From positions 1 to 6,293 of the forward strand of contig JAUXDE010000096.1 of assembly GCA_030618495.1 (NCBI GenBank): a stretch of DNA of 6,293 nucleotides, given 5' to 3'. The notes beneath the pieces were generated by a model, which ran no database searches, was not told where the DNA came from, and worked only from the letters and a program-made list of their open reading frames with translations. Below are positions 1 through 6,228 of this stretch, one piece after another. Positions within the stretch are counted from its first letter, which is position 1. The number at the start of each line of letters is the position of its first letter. This stretch comes from Clostridia bacterium (GTDB lineage: Bacteria; UBA6262; WVXT01; JAUXBS01). A program made the translations under genes and the position numbers.

Positions 1-132
1 AGCAAACAGGAAATCCTCCACCAGCTCACCGCTCAACTCAGAGAGCAACACGCTACGATGAAAGAGGCAGCCATCGCTGCCCATGAAGCCAAACCGGAAG
101 CCAAGCCGGAAGAGAATAAGCCTGAAGAATAG
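1..132 (+). CDS. C-terminal tail of an unidentified upstream gene (partial)
   Basis: The first reading frame is open from base 1 and ends at TAG (130-132), giving 43 residues of a protein that starts outside the window. The visible part is hydrophilic. Residues 1-28 are rich in Gln, Glu, Leu and Ala and could be helical or coiled-coil, beginning SKQEILHQLTAQLREQ. The last 15 residues are a low-complexity Pro/Lys/Glu tail with a repeated KPE/KPEA pattern. No family can be named from this fragment. The gap to the next start codon is only six bases, and the AGGA ahead of that start uses the last two bases of this stop codon. The gene is therefore probably the upstream member of the same operon. 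The frame is supported mainly by its consistent composition, its stop position and its spacing to the next gene. Confidence 0.6.
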   Translation, partial: SKQEILHQLTAQLREQHATMKEAAIAAHEAKPEAKPEENKPEE

Positions 133-138
133 GAATAT

Positions 139-2970
139 ATGAGAAGATTTGCGGTATTAAGTGTCATTTTTTTATTGCTTAGCGCCTCAAACAGTCATGC
201 GCTGACTTTCGGAAAGAACAGGATAAGAGTTGACAGGCATGAATGGTATGTTGCCGAAACCGAGCATTTTGAGATATACCATTACGAGGAATCAAAAGAA
301 TTGATGACGGATGTCGGGAGCCTTGCGGAAGAAGCTTATGACCGTGTCGCGGAAATATTAGATTACTATCCTTCAAAGAAAAGCCCCTTATTCCTTTACC
401 TGACACAAAATCATTTTGACCAGACCAATATTGCCAATGCTGAAGGAGCCGGGGGATTCGCGGAAGCGTTCAAGAACAGGTTCGTATTGCCCGTAACCGG
501 TTCAAAGAGGCGCCTGAAACATATAATAAACCACGAGTTTACCCATGTCGTGTGCTTCTATATCTGGTATGGCGATACTTTCTGGAAATCAATGAGCCTC
601 TTGAAATCCTTTTTTTACCCCATGTGGGTTATTGAGGGTGTTGCCGAGTATGTTTCCGGGCATTATGACGACCTGTCCTATGCCGATATGATACTGCGCG
701 ACGCCGCGACATCAGGTTTAATAATCCCACTGGTTAACCTGCAGAATTTCGGAGCGCTCAGGGGTTACCAGCGTTACCTTGCCTACAAGGAAAGCGAGAG
801 CGCAATCCGCTATATTTCCGAAAAGTACGGCAGGGATAAAGTAAGCCGGATAATCGCAATGTACAGGAAGAGCACTGATTCTAATTCTGTTCTTCAAAGG
901 GCTGTGAATAATAACCTCGTGGATTTTGACAGGGAATGGCAGGGGTACATACATGAAAAGTATGCGGGAGTTTCCGAAAAAAGGGAAGAGGCGGAGTCCT
1001 ACGGCGAGAAGATAACGGGGGAAAGCGAGTTTAACACCAGCCCTGTGTTTTCTCCCAACGGGGAAAAGCTTGCTTTTATTTCAAACCGGAAGGGTTACAA
1101 CGATATAGTTATATCCAACGATAACGGTTCGCGACAGCGTTCGTTGTTGAATACCCGCATAGGGAGCAGGCTTGAGCATGTATACGCGAGCGGTCACGCG
1201 CTATCATGGTCTCCCGACGGGGAAAAAATAGCTTTTGCCGGAAGGAAGAACTACAAGGATTATATCTGCATCGTTAATGCCAGGGGCAGGAGGTTGAATA
1301 AAATACCGATTCCCCTGGATTGCGTTTCTTCCCCGTGTTATTCCCACGGCGGAGATAAAATCGTGTTCGTGGGCATGAAAAACGGGGTGAATGACCTGTG
1401 GCTCCTTGATTTGAACCAAAGTTCGATAAGGCAATTGACGTTTGATGAGAATGATGATGATTACCCCGTGTTCTCTCCCGACGACAGCAGGATAGCCTGG
1501 GTTTCGGAACATAACATGCAGAAGGATTTATACGTCCTGGACCTGGAGAAAAATCAAATAAAACAACTTACGGATACTCCCTGTTATGAAATTCATCCCG
1601 AGTGGTCACGTGACGGCGGGCAGGTGTATTTCATATCCGACCCTGACGGGTTCTATAACATGTACAGAATGGATGTCGTGACACGCCAGACTCAAAGGCT
1701 TACGAATGTAATTACCGGGGTTTTCAAGCCCGCGATTTCACGGCAGGGCGATAAAATCGCATGTTCTGTGTACCGTCGCGGGGAAAAGAACATATACATC
1801 AGCGAGCTTGAGAAGCTGGAAGCAATCAATGTAACGGAAAAGGAACCGTTAATGGCCCGGCATGAGGAAAGGGAAGAAGAGAGCGGAACGGTTACTAGTC
1901 CGGAAGATATATCGCCTGTAACGAATGTCAGGAAATACAAGTTTAAACCGTCAACGGATTTGTTTTTTCCTATACCCTTGCCTGATTTCGAGGGAGGGGT
2001 GCTTGCCTCGGGTATCTGGCAGTTAAGCGATATGCTGGGAAATCATAACCTTGGGTTGGAAGGCGTGTTTACCAATACTTCTTTTATTACGAACCGGGAA
2101 GTAATGAATATAAAGGTATCGTATGTTTACAGGGGGCTGAAGCCGAATATCGGTATTTACTATTCGGGTATAAAGACGGAAGTTGGTAATAGCTATATCA
2201 ATGAGTACAGAAAAATGCTGCTGGTGGATTATCCTTTAAGCAGGTTCAACAGGATTTCAGCCGGGGCGGAATTGCGTGACAGGAGTGTTTTGGATGTGAA
2301 TAACATCCTTTCGGAAAACAATTATTTATTAGGCTCCGTTTCCCTTATAAGGGATACCACCCAGGGTAAAATGCTTGATATACTCAGCGGTTACAGGGCG
2401 AACCTTAGCCTTGAAAAATCACTTATATTTCTCGGGGGGGAATCCGATTATTCAAAAATTCAACTGGAGGCGCAGAAATATTTTACCATAAGGAACCTGC
2501 GGATGCATGATTATCACGTTCTTGCCCTGAGATTCTGGGGAGGGATGATACTGGGGGATGAGCAGTACAGGAACCTTTCCGACATACAGTTTAATACCGC
2601 GTCGAATCCGTTGATGTTCAGAATCAAAGACCTGATAAGCGAGGCCGGCTCAGGGAACAGTTTCTCATTGTTTAACGCCGAACTGAGGATGATGATCCTG
2701 CCCGCGATAGATTACCATATGTGGTATTTCTGGCCGAATATATATGTCAAAAATCTCCAGCTGGTGATTTTTGTTGATTCCGGCAGGACGTGGAAGGACG
2801 GGGATGCTTTCCAGGGTATGAGCGGTTTTATTACGTCGATTGGAGCCGGGGTGAGGCTGAACATGTTCCTACTTGAAAAGTTTCCCATTGTTCTGCGGTT
2901 TGACTATTCTGCCAGGCTTGATAATTTTGCCAAGACCGAATATAGATTTTTAATAGGGCCGACCTTCTGA
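139..2970 (+). CDS. Exported fusion: peptidase MA-type zinc metalloprotease, six-blade PD40 (TolB-like) propeller, Omp85-type outer-membrane barrel
   Basis: The 943-residue protein has a Sec-type signal peptide (about 1-21: MRR, hydrophobic FAVLSVIFLLL, likely cut after SHA). Residues 25-275 resemble peptidase MA / gluzincin zinc proteases. HEFTH (132-136) gives two His ligands and the catalytic Glu; the Glu of EGVAEY (E166) is the expected third ligand, as in the NEGFA motif of M1 peptidases. Six PD40 repeats begin near 300, 354, 397, 441, 485 and 529, with FSPNGEKLAF-like cores, enough for a complete TolB-like propeller. After an acidic linker (about 560-600), residues 602-943 alternate like beta strands, include the Omp85-like VIFVDSGRTW (876-885), and end in Phe, as outer-membrane proteins do. 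No POTRA domains are visible. Likely location: barrel in the outer membrane, propeller and protease in the periplasm or at the surface. Substrate is unknown. The start has AGGA (131-134) four bases upstream. The stop overlaps the next start (TGATG). Confidence 0.9.
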   Translation: MRRFAVLSVIFLLLSASNSHALTFGKNRIRVDRHEWYVAETEHFEIYHYEESKELMTDVGSLAEEAYDRVAEILDYYPSKKSPLFLYLTQNHFDQTNIANAEGAGGFAEAFKNRFVLPVTGSKRRLKHIINHEFTHVVCFYIWYGDTFWKSMSLLKSFFYPMWVIEGVAEYVSGHYDDLSYADMILRDAATSGLIIPLVNLQNFGALRGYQRYLAYKESESAIRYISEKYGRDKVSRIIAMYRKSTDSNSVLQRAVNNNLVDFDREWQGYIHEKYAGVSEKREEAESYGEKITGESEFNTSPVFSPNGEKLAFISNRKGYNDIVISNDNGSRQRSLLNTRIGSRLEHVYASGHALSWSPDGEKIAFAGRKNYKDYICIVNARGRRLNKIPIPLDCVSSPCYSHGGDKIVFVGMKNGVNDLWLLDLNQSSIRQLTFDENDDDYPVFSPDDSRIAWVSEHNMQKDLYVLDLEKNQIKQLTDTPCYEIHPEWSRDGGQVYFISDPDGFYNMYRMDVVTRQTQRLTNVITGVFKPAISRQGDKIACSVYRRGEKNIYISELEKLEAINVTEKEPLMARHEEREEESGTVTSPEDISPVTNVRKYKFKPSTDLFFPIPLPDFEGGVLASGIWQLSDMLGNHNLGLEGVFTNTSFITNREVMNIKVSYVYRGLKPNIGIYYSGIKTEVGNSYINEYRKMLLVDYPLSRFNRISAGAELRDRSVLDVNNILSENNYLLGSVSLIRDTTQGKMLDILSGYRANLSLEKSLIFLGGESDYSKIQLEAQKYFTIRNLRMHDYHVLALRFWGGMILGDEQYRNLSDIQFNTASNPLMFRIKDLISEAGSGNSFSLFNAELRMMILPAIDYHMWYFWPNIYVKNLQLVIFVDSGRTWKDGDAFQGMSGFITSIGAGVRLNMFLLEKFPIVLRFDYSARLDNFAKTEYRFLIGPTF

Positions 2971-4634
2971 TGAATTCCCTTTTTGTATGTATAATTGTAT
3001 TAGCGCTTTTCTACGCCGGTTACAGGTTATACGGCAGGTTCATGGAGAAACTGTGGGGTGTTGACCCTGCCAGGAAAACACCGGCTGAAGAATATAATGA
3101 CGGCGTTGATTATGTTCCCGCCAGGCACTGGACCATGCTGTTCGGCCATCATTTCGCAAGCATAGCGGGGGCAAGCCCCATAATAGGCCCTGTGCTTGCC
3201 GTGATGGTATGGGGGTGGCTGCCTTCAATACTGTGGATAGTCATCGGGTCTATATTCATGGGCGGTGTGCATGACTTTTCGGCGTTGATGGTTTCATTAA
3301 GGAATAAAGGCAAGTCAATAGCGAACGTTACCGAATTGGTAATGGGTTCCAGGGCAAAGATAATATTCGCTTCATTCCTGTGGCTGTCATTGACGCTGGT
3401 TATCGCGGTGTTTGCCGCGGTAACGGCAAAAACCCTCATCAATGAACCGCGAATCGTAATACCGACGTTTGGATTGGTTTTTATAGCAATACTTATCGGC
3501 CAGATGATTTACAGGTGGAAGACAGGCCAGGTTATTGCAACGGTAACGGGACTTGCCCTGCTGGCAATCCTGTTCGTGATAGGCCAGAAGGCGCCGGTAA
3601 CTATAGGCGTAAAGAATCCGCTGGCGGCCTGGATAGTGATTCTGCTTGCCTATGCCTTCATTGCTTCTATAATGCCGGTTAATATACTGCTTCAGCCGCG
3701 TGATTACCTTGCCACGTTTATATTGTTCTTCGGGTTGTTTTTTGGCTACCTCGGACTGATTATTTCGCGGCCGCAAATGCGCGCGCCTGCTTTTATAGCC
3801 TGGTCGGACGGGGCGGGAGGCGCTCTATGGCCGATGATGATGGTGACAATCGCCTGCGGGGCGGTATCGGGGTTTCACTCGCTTATAGCCAGCGGGACGA
3901 CCTCAAAACAGCTCTCAAACGAAAGGGATGCCAGGCCAGTGGGTTACGGGGCAATGATACTTGAAGGCGTGCTGGCATGCCTTGCCGTTTTTGCGGTGTC
4001 CGCGGGACTTTACTGGAACAAGGTGCCGGGTTCCGAGGGGTTGGTTTACCCTGAACTGATGAAAGGCGGGGACTACATAGGCACTTTTGCCAGGGGTTTC
4101 GGCCAGCTTGTCAAGCCGGTGTTCGGTTCGGCTTTAGGTTCCATGATAGCAATAGTGATTCTAAACGCTTTTGTCATGACAACGCTTGATTCCGCGACAA
4201 GGATTAACAGGTATATTACAGAAGAACTGTTCGGTGGAAGTTTTAACATAAAAATATTCAGGAACCGTTGGGTTTCAACGGCCTTCATGATGATTTTCGT
4301 TCTTTACCTTGCCCTGGGCAGGTGGGAGTTGATATGGCCTATTTTCGGAGCGTCCAACCAGCTCGTGGCGGCCCTGACCCTGATTGTAGTCACCGCGTAC
4401 CTTTACGGAATGAAAAAACCGGTAAAATACACGCTTTACCCGGGGATTCTCATACTTGTAACCACAGTGTTTGCGTTAATATACAAAGTATCAGGGTTTA
4501 TATCTCAAAGTAATTATGGATTGGCGTTTATAGGCGTTGTATTGCTCTTAATGGCCGCTTTTATGGTAGTTGAGGCCGTAAGTAACATTAAGAGATTAAA
4601 GAGCGTAAAAATGGCGGAAGGAGATAATATATGA
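2970..4634 (+). CDS. cstA: CstA-family carbon starvation protein / peptide or pyruvate transporter
   Basis: This 554-residue inner-membrane protein has about 15 hydrophobic segments, for example near 2-20, 129-153, 163-183, 216-236, 246-266, 286-306, 385-405, 453-477 and 514-536. Family hallmarks are HHFASIAGASPIIGPVLA (60-77), GGVHDFSALMVSLRNKGKS (98-116), QPRDYL (242-247), SGTTSKQL (308-315), LDSATRINRYI (406-416) and GASNQLVAALTL (460-471). Known E. coli members are CstA, linked to peptide and pyruvate uptake, and BtsT (YjiY), a pyruvate/proton symporter. This protein is much shorter than E. coli CstA (about 700 residues) and resembles the compact members seen in many other phyla. The substrate cannot be read from sequence. 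The start overlaps the preceding stop by one base, and there is no strong Shine-Dalgarno just upstream, so translation is probably coupled to the upstream gene. The stop overlaps the next gene by four bases. Confidence 0.95.
   Translation: MNSLFVCIIVLALFYAGYRLYGRFMEKLWGVDPARKTPAEEYNDGVDYVPARHWTMLFGHHFASIAGASPIIGPVLAVMVWGWLPSILWIVIGSIFMGGVHDFSALMVSLRNKGKSIANVTELVMGSRAKIIFASFLWLSLTLVIAVFAAVTAKTLINEPRIVIPTFGLVFIAILIGQMIYRWKTGQVIATVTGLALLAILFVIGQKAPVTIGVKNPLAAWIVILLAYAFIASIMPVNILLQPRDYLATFILFFGLFFGYLGLIISRPQMRAPAFIAWSDGAGGALWPMMMVTIACGAVSGFHSLIASGTTSKQLSNERDARPVGYGAMILEGVLACLAVFAVSAGLYWNKVPGSEGLVYPELMKGGDYIGTFARGFGQLVKPVFGSALGSMIAIVILNAFVMTTLDSATRINRYITEELFGGSFNIKIFRNRWVSTAFMMIFVLYLALGRWELIWPIFGASNQLVAALTLIVVTAYLYGMKKPVKYTLYPGILILVTTVFALIYKVSGFISQSNYGLAFIGVVLLLMAAFMVVEAVSNIKRLKSVKMAEGDNI
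4618..4623 (+). promoter_or_regulatory. Strong Shine-Dalgarno (AAGGAG) for the small cysteine-rich gene
   Basis: AAGGAG lies inside the last codons of cstA, seven bases before the ATG at 4631. It is a near-ideal ribosome binding site, much stronger than the one for cstA. It supports the 67-residue frame as a real gene and fixes its start. It also suggests that this product may be made at a higher level than the transporter. Confidence 0.8.
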
Positions 4635-4834
4635 GTGTGTGCGTGATATGCAATAAGGAAAAGGAAAAAACATTGGACTGCAAATTGCTCAAGAGCAAAG
4701 TATGCTTTTCATGCTGTTTCATTATTTCGGCGGGCCGGCCGGAAATCCTTAAGAAAATCAAGAATGATTATGGTTTTAGCAAGGAAACCATCATGAAGGC
4801 GTGCGCGGAGTGCCAGTCCCAGATGCTGAAGTAG
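4631..4834 (+). CDS. Small cysteine-rich protein (four Cys clusters), function unknown
   Basis: The 67-residue protein has no signal peptide or convincing membrane helix. It has eight cysteines: C4 and C7 (CVIC), C17, C25, C28 and C29 (CFSCC), C58 and C61 (CAEC). Three CxxC-type pairs point to structural zinc (zinc-ribbon-like), an Fe-S cluster or a redox role; the sequence cannot decide between these. The middle (about 36-57) is Lys/Glu-rich and probably helical. I do not recognise the family. Its ATG overlaps the cstA stop (ATGA), it has a strong Shine-Dalgarno, and it ends in tandem stops TAG TAA (4832-4837), so it is very likely a real, coupled gene. In E. coli, cstA and btsT are each followed by a similarly small gene (ybdD, yjiX; DUF466). 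This protein sits in the same place but does not look like that family. A role as an accessory or sensor of the transporter is inference from position only. Confidence 0.85.
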   Translation: MSVCVICNKEKEKTLDCKLLKSKVCFSCCFIISAGRPEILKKIKNDYGFSKETIMKACAECQSQMLK

Positions 4835-4869
4835 TAACGCTGCACCAGCCGTTCAAGCTTAAACACATC
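4835..4869. other. Short convergent intergenic gap without a clear terminator
   Basis: Thirty-five bases separate the stop codons of the two convergent operons. The gap contains a weak four-base stem, GCTG-CAC-CAGC (4839-4849), and an imperfect 14-base palindrome around AAGCTT (4851-4864). Neither is followed directly by a T-run on either strand. The only T-run nearby (4875-4880) is inside the end of speE. I therefore do not call an intrinsic terminator. The two transcripts may overlap at their 3' ends or rely on Rho. Confidence 0.5.
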
Positions 4870-5727
4870 TCAGGTTTTTTCCCCGATTGTTTTCTTCTCG
4901 TGGTTGGGAATCGCAAAGGAGGCAAGGTGTAGCTGGGGGTTGTAGTATTTTGTTTTGAGTTTTAATGCCCTGTACCGCTTGTTTATCGCGGACAGGGTTA
5001 TTTTTTTTGGATTTACTTTGTTTGAACCGAACATGAAACTGAAAAACCCGCCCACGTAGGTCGGCACGGGGGCGAGGTACAGCGCGTGGTGCCTGAAGAC
5101 TTTCCTGTACATATCATAGGAATAACGTATTTCGTCTTTCTGGAGGAAAGTGGACCCGGTCTGCCTCACCATTATCCCGCCGGGGGAAAGAATGTTCAGC
5201 GCGTCCCTGTAAAATTTCTTCTGGAAGAGTATCTTTGCGGGCCCTATCGGGTCGGATGAATCAACTATGATAACGTCGTATTTTTCCCCGGAATTCCTGA
5301 TAAACTTCGCCCCGTCGGCAAAAACAAGGTTCGCTCTCCTGTCCTTGAAGGCATTGCCTGATATGGAGGGGAGGTATTTAGCGCATAAGTCAACGACCCT
5401 GGCGTCAATCTCAACCATGGTTGCTTTCTTTACCGGGTGACTGAGGACTTCCCTCAGCACTCCGCCGTCGCCGCCCCCTATTATTAATACGTTCTTGGGC
5501 GCCGGGTGGGAGAACAGCGGGACGTGGGACATCATTTCGTGGTATATGAACTCGTCGGACTCGGTGGTCTGGACGACATCATCCAGTATAAGCGCCCTGC
5601 CGTAGGAATGGGTGTCTATGATTTTCATTTTCTGGAAGGCGCTGCTGCCGGAGTAAATCAGTTTTTTGAATTTGTAGCCTGCCCTGAGGTTTGGATGTAG
5701 GTGTTCGTAGAACCAGCTGTTCTTCAT
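4870..5727 (-). CDS. speE: Spermidine synthase-type aminopropyltransferase
   Basis: The 285-residue enzyme is full length for bacterial SpeE. It transfers the aminopropyl group of decarboxylated AdoMet to a diamine, usually putrescine to give spermidine, in the cytoplasm. Visible motifs in order: AFQ with the conserved Gln (Q32), LDDVVQTTESDEFIYHEMM (48-66), the nucleotide-binding GGGDGG (84-89), VEID (105-108), ADGAKF (137-142), YDVIIVDSSDPIGPA (150-164) and PTYVGGFFSF (222-231). By comparison with human spermidine synthase, Q32, D87, E106, D138, D156 and D159 match substrate-binding and catalytic positions, so the site looks intact. PTYVGG differs from the PTYPSG form and is closer to my recollection of E. 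coli SpeE (PTYYGG). The acceptor amine is not certain from sequence; agmatine is an alternative. The start overlaps the speD stop (ATGA), with only a weak GGA eight bases upstream, consistent with coupling to speD. Confidence 0.95.
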   Translation of the reverse strand: MKNSWFYEHLHPNLRAGYKFKKLIYSGSSAFQKMKIIDTHSYGRALILDDVVQTTESDEFIYHEMMSHVPLFSHPAPKNVLIIGGGDGGVLREVLSHPVKKATMVEIDARVVDLCAKYLPSISGNAFKDRRANLVFADGAKFIRNSGEKYDVIIVDSSDPIGPAKILFQKKFYRDALNILSPGGIMVRQTGSTFLQKDEIRYSYDMYRKVFRHHALYLAPVPTYVGGFFSFMFGSNKVNPKKITLSAINKRYRALKLKTKYYNPQLHLASFAIPNHEKKTIGEKT

Positions 5728-6104
5728 TCAAGTATTCCGCGTTTAACGTCCATTAACTGTGTCCTTAACGGTTTGAAATGTTTTTTAAGGACGGGAATGG
5801 CCTTGTGGGGTTTTACTGTTTTTCCGCAGGTAAATATATCCAGCGCGGCGTATTTGTATTCAGGCCAGGTATGCACGCTGATATGCGACTCGCTTAAAAC
5901 CGCAACTCCGGATACACCCCCGCCTTCGAATTTATGCAGTTTGATGCTCAGAATGGTCGCGCCCGCCGCTTTTGCGGAAGCAAGCAGGGCTTTCCTGATT
6001 TTATCCATTGATTCAAGGATAGAACAGTCCCAAAACTCTATTATTATATGTATGCCGGCGTATTTAATCCCTTCGGATCTAATACAAAATTCCTGCTTTT
6101 TCAT
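5724..6104 (-). CDS. speD: S-adenosylmethionine decarboxylase proenzyme, prokaryotic (pyruvoyl) type
   Basis: This 126-residue proenzyme makes decarboxylated AdoMet, the aminopropyl donor for SpeE. The diagnostic block is LSESHISVHTWPEYKYAALD (70-89). By analogy with the Thermotoga maritima enzyme, self-cleavage should occur between E72 and S73, turning S73 into the pyruvoyl cofactor; H78 and C93 (FTCG) match its processing and catalytic residues with identical spacing (+5 and +20). VSGVAVL (64-70) and the HKF segment (57-59) are also typical. The chain is about the family's usual length, with roughly ten residues (MKKQEFCIRSEG) ahead of where the homologous core begins. The start at 6104 is chosen because AAGGAG lies eight bases upstream and no other in-frame start is near. 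The first codons form one arm of an inverted repeat. It is the first gene of a speD-speE operon. Confidence 0.96.
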   Translation of the reverse strand: MKKQEFCIRSEGIKYAGIHIIIEFWDCSILESMDKIRKALLASAKAAGATILSIKLHKFEGGGVSGVAVLSESHISVHTWPEYKYAALDIFTCGKTVKPHKAIPVLKKHFKPLRTQLMDVKRGILE

Positions 6105-6138
6105 TTCATTTTCTCCTTATAAAATGAATTTTGTATTA
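6080..6138 (-). promoter_or_regulatory. Perfect 13-base inverted repeat enclosing the speD ribosome binding site (putative leader hairpin)
   Basis: In the speD mRNA sense, TAATACAAAATTC (6138-6126) is the exact reverse complement of GAATTTTGTATTA (6092-6080). The 33-base loop (6125-6093) contains the AAGGAG Shine-Dalgarno and the first four codons of speD. The 3' arm covers codons 5 to 8 and the first base of codon 9. Pairing stops cleanly at both ends. The stem would begin about a dozen bases from the predicted transcript start, so it makes up most of the 5' leader. Complementarity is seen directly. A role in translation control, mRNA stability or processing is inferred. Confidence 0.6.
6113..6118 (-). 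promoter_or_regulatory. Shine-Dalgarno (AAGGAG) of speD
   Basis: On the minus strand AAGGAG runs from 6118 to 6113, eight bases before the speD ATG (6104-6102). An out-of-frame ATG (6109-6107) is only three bases from it, too close for efficient initiation. This favours 6104 as the real start. The site lies in the loop of the predicted speD leader hairpin. Confidence 0.85.
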
Positions 6139-6156
6139 AAATTTATACAGCCACCA

Positions 6157-6185
6157 ATTAAACAAAATTATTTAAAATAAGTCAA
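6157..6185 (-). promoter_or_regulatory. Sigma-70-type promoter for speD-speE
   Basis: On the minus strand, TTGACT (6185-6180, five of six to the -35 consensus) and TTTAAT (6162-6157, five of six to the -10 consensus) are separated by 17 bases, the optimal spacing. Transcription would start near 6150, giving a leader of about 45 bases before the speD ATG. The surrounding DNA is very AT-rich, which raises the chance of random matches, but the combined -35, spacing and position fit well. Confidence 0.65.
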
Positions 6186-6214
6186 TAAAAAATTATAAAT
6201 AATTAATACGCGCG

Positions 6215-6228
6215 TTAGTAAATACTAA
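6215..6228. promoter_or_regulatory. Palindrome TTAGTA-AA-TACTAA upstream of the speD promoter (possible operator)
   Basis: Two perfect six-base half-sites are separated by AA. The centre lies about 70 bases upstream of the predicted speD start point. An outer pair, ACGCG (6208-6212) and CGCGT (6234-6238), is also complementary but asymmetrically placed. The size fits a dimeric regulator's site, but I recognise no specific regulator. No T-run directly follows that would make it a terminator. Confidence 0.35.

Noticed and set aside
3387-3776. Open frame of 129 codons on the minus strand opposite cstA.
   Set aside because: The translation is basic, low in hydrophobic core and antisense to conserved CstA membrane segments; it is a shadow frame.
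4268-4513. Open frame of 81 codons on the plus strand inside cstA.
   Set aside because: It is fully contained in the conserved C-terminal part of cstA in another frame and has no good ribosome site; it is a shadow frame.
4839-4864. Short stem GCTG-CAC-CAGC and near-palindrome around AAGCTT between the convergent operons, as a bidirectional terminator.
   Set aside because: The stems are short, one has almost no loop, and no T-run follows directly on either strand.
5701-6180. Open frame of 159 codons on the plus strand opposite speD.
   Set aside because: It lies antisense to a clearly recognised speD with an intact active site, and the translation has no recognisable motif; it is a shadow frame.
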